A stretch of 64,000 nt of DNA from Alteraurantiacibacter aquimixticola (GTDB lineage Bacteria > Pseudomonadota > Alphaproteobacteria > Sphingomonadales > Sphingomonadaceae), in assembly GCF_004965515.1 (NCBI RefSeq), contig NZ_SSHH01000002.1:144840-208839 (forward strand), read 5' to 3'. The position numbers and the translations under genes were made by a program. The notes below the pieces were generated by a model, which worked only from the letters and a program-made list of their open reading frames with translations, had not been told where the DNA came from and made no database searches. This document shows positions 63,196 to 64,000 of this stretch, one piece after another; the first letter of the stretch is position 1; the number at the start of each line of letters is the position of its first letter.

Positions 63196-64000
63196 ATGGC
63201 CGGTGTCGCACCCTCAATACCAGCCCAAGCGTCGCGCTTCATGAGCCGCCTTGCCCGCGATACGCGCGGCAATGTGATCATGATCGTCGCGGGTTCGGTT
63301 TTCCCCCTGCTCGCCCTCATCGGCAGCGGGATCGACATGGGGCGTGCCTATCTGGCGGAAACGCGCCTGCAGCAGGCATGCGACGCAGGGACGCTGGCCG
63401 CGCGCAAGCGGCTGGGAACGCAAGTCGCGGTGACCGACACGGTTCCCGCCGAAGTGGCCGATACCGGACAGCGCTTCTTCAACATCAATTTCCGCGACAA
63501 CGCCTATGGCAGCGAGAACCGCCGCTTTGCCATGGTGCTGGAACAGGACCATGCCATTTCGGCCACGGCATCGGCGGATTTGCCCACCACCATCATGGGG
63601 GCTTTCGGCGTCGACAGCATCCAGCTCGCAGTCAGCTGCGAAGCGCAGATCGACATGCCCAACACCGATGTGATGATGGTGCTCGACACCACCGGCTCGA
63701 TGCTGATGACCAATCTCGGCGACACGCGGCCGAGGATCGACGCCCTGCGCGATACCGTGGTGAGCTTCCACACGCAGATGGAAGCGAGCAAGGCCCCCGG
63801 TACCCGCATCCGCTATGGCTTCCTGCCCTATTCGACCAATGTGAATGTCGGCCACCTGCTGCAGGGTGACTGGCTGGTAGACGAATGGAGCTACAACTAT
63901 CGCGTGGCCGCGCCCACCGGAAAGACGGAAACGGTGCCGGTCTATGAGACCAACTGGGTCCATGTCGGCGGCACGCGCGTGTCCGGCACGTCATATTACG
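63196..64000 (+). CDS. TadE/TadG-like pilus assembly protein with vWA domain, 3' end cut off
   Basis: The first 268 residues of a longer protein; the window ends inside it. It starts at ATG 63196. FMSRLARDTRGNVIMIVAGSVFPLLALIGSGIDMGRAYLAE is the Tad-type N-terminal membrane anchor with the RGN motif of TadE/G pseudopilins. A von Willebrand A domain begins near residue 150 with the MIDAS motif VMMVLDTTGSM. Such proteins act in Flp/Tad pilus secretion or as surface adhesins. No cpa/tad operon is visible in the window. Confidence 0.88.
   Translation, partial: MAGVAPSIPAQASRFMSRLARDTRGNVIMIVAGSVFPLLALIGSGIDMGRAYLAETRLQQACDAGTLAARKRLGTQVAVTDTVPAEVADTGQRFFNINFRDNAYGSENRRFAMVLEQDHAISATASADLPTTIMGAFGVDSIQLAVSCEAQIDMPNTDVMMVLDTTGSMLMTNLGDTRPRIDALRDTVVSFHTQMEASKAPGTRIRYGFLPYSTNVNVGHLLQGDWLVDEWSYNYRVAAPTGKTETVPVYETNWVHVGGTRVSGTSYY

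Overview
The window reads as a chromosomal segment of an alphaproteobacterium of the order Sphingomonadales, most likely family Erythrobacteraceae. The reasons are the high GC content, the strong GC3 bias that leaves long open frames antisense to real genes, and several characteristic gene blocks: hrcA-grpE divergent from rph-rdgB-hemW, rsmI-yraN-gshB divergent from an LppC lipoprotein, and a glyQ-glyS-ppdK block. Lineage-typical genes also occur (a HEMTH 'vgr-related' protein, a LigF-like glutathione S-transferase, a PEP-CTERM protein). The sequence is almost fully coding. I see no tRNA or rRNA genes, CRISPR array, prophage, IS element or origin.

Layout. 0-10 kb: proS (cut by the window start), the PHA regulator phaR, alr, an MHS-type transporter, an Fe-S scaffold protein, cvpA and radA, then a divergent patatin-like lipase and a secreted metallo-hydrolase. 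10-17 kb: heat-shock genes dnaK-dnaJ and hrcA-grpE, with three envelope genes between them (a PCuAC copper chaperone, the HEMTH protein and a small secreted protein). 17-25 kb: rph-rdgB, a CAP protein, hemW-xerC, dedA, gshB-yraN-rsmI and the LppC lipoprotein. 25-33 kb: parE, a secreted class A beta-lactamase-like hydrolase with its own promoter/operator, a soluble chemoreceptor-like protein, the LigF-like GST, and a NamZ/DUF1343-DOMON pair. 33-41 kb: tyrS, a PilZ protein, an MFS exporter-cysK-dienelactone hydrolase run, an acyl-CoA dehydrogenase with hisI, an apparent orphan small RNA gene and comF. 41-48 kb: a methyltransferase, ppdK, glyS and glyQ. 48-54 kb: a three-gene membrane/HTH module, two tandem TraB/GumN lipoproteins, rplY, pth, a PEP-CTERM protein and ychF. 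54-64 kb: a secreted helical-repeat protein, gyrA, a lysoplasmalogenase, a membrane desaturase/hydroxylase, trmFO, an EF-hand protein, a phytoene-synthase-like protein and a truncated TadG-like pilus protein.

The most interesting signals lie outside ordinary gene content. (1) Palindromic repeats have become coding sequence: an 80-bp inverted repeat is in frame inside glyS, its sister copy fills the glyQ-glyS gap, an unrelated palindrome is in frame in glyQ, and a short dispersed repeat is in frame at the N-terminus of ppdK, all within about 4 kb. (2) A plus-strand intrinsic terminator and a structured hairpin lie between hisI and comF, both on the minus strand, which implies an unannotated small RNA. 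(3) The PEP-CTERM gene has a near-ideal sigma-54 promoter and an upstream inverted repeat, fitting the PrsK/PrsR-RpoN regulation known for this class. (4) Three CCTGAC-N5-GTCAGG operators cover the promoter of the membrane/HTH module. (5) Single palindromic operators overlap the promoters of the beta-lactamase-like gene and the desaturase, an alphaproteobacterial LexA box precedes radA, and an RpoH promoter precedes dnaK. (6) Five convergent gene pairs overlap by exactly four bases through shared stop codons, four of them CTAG.
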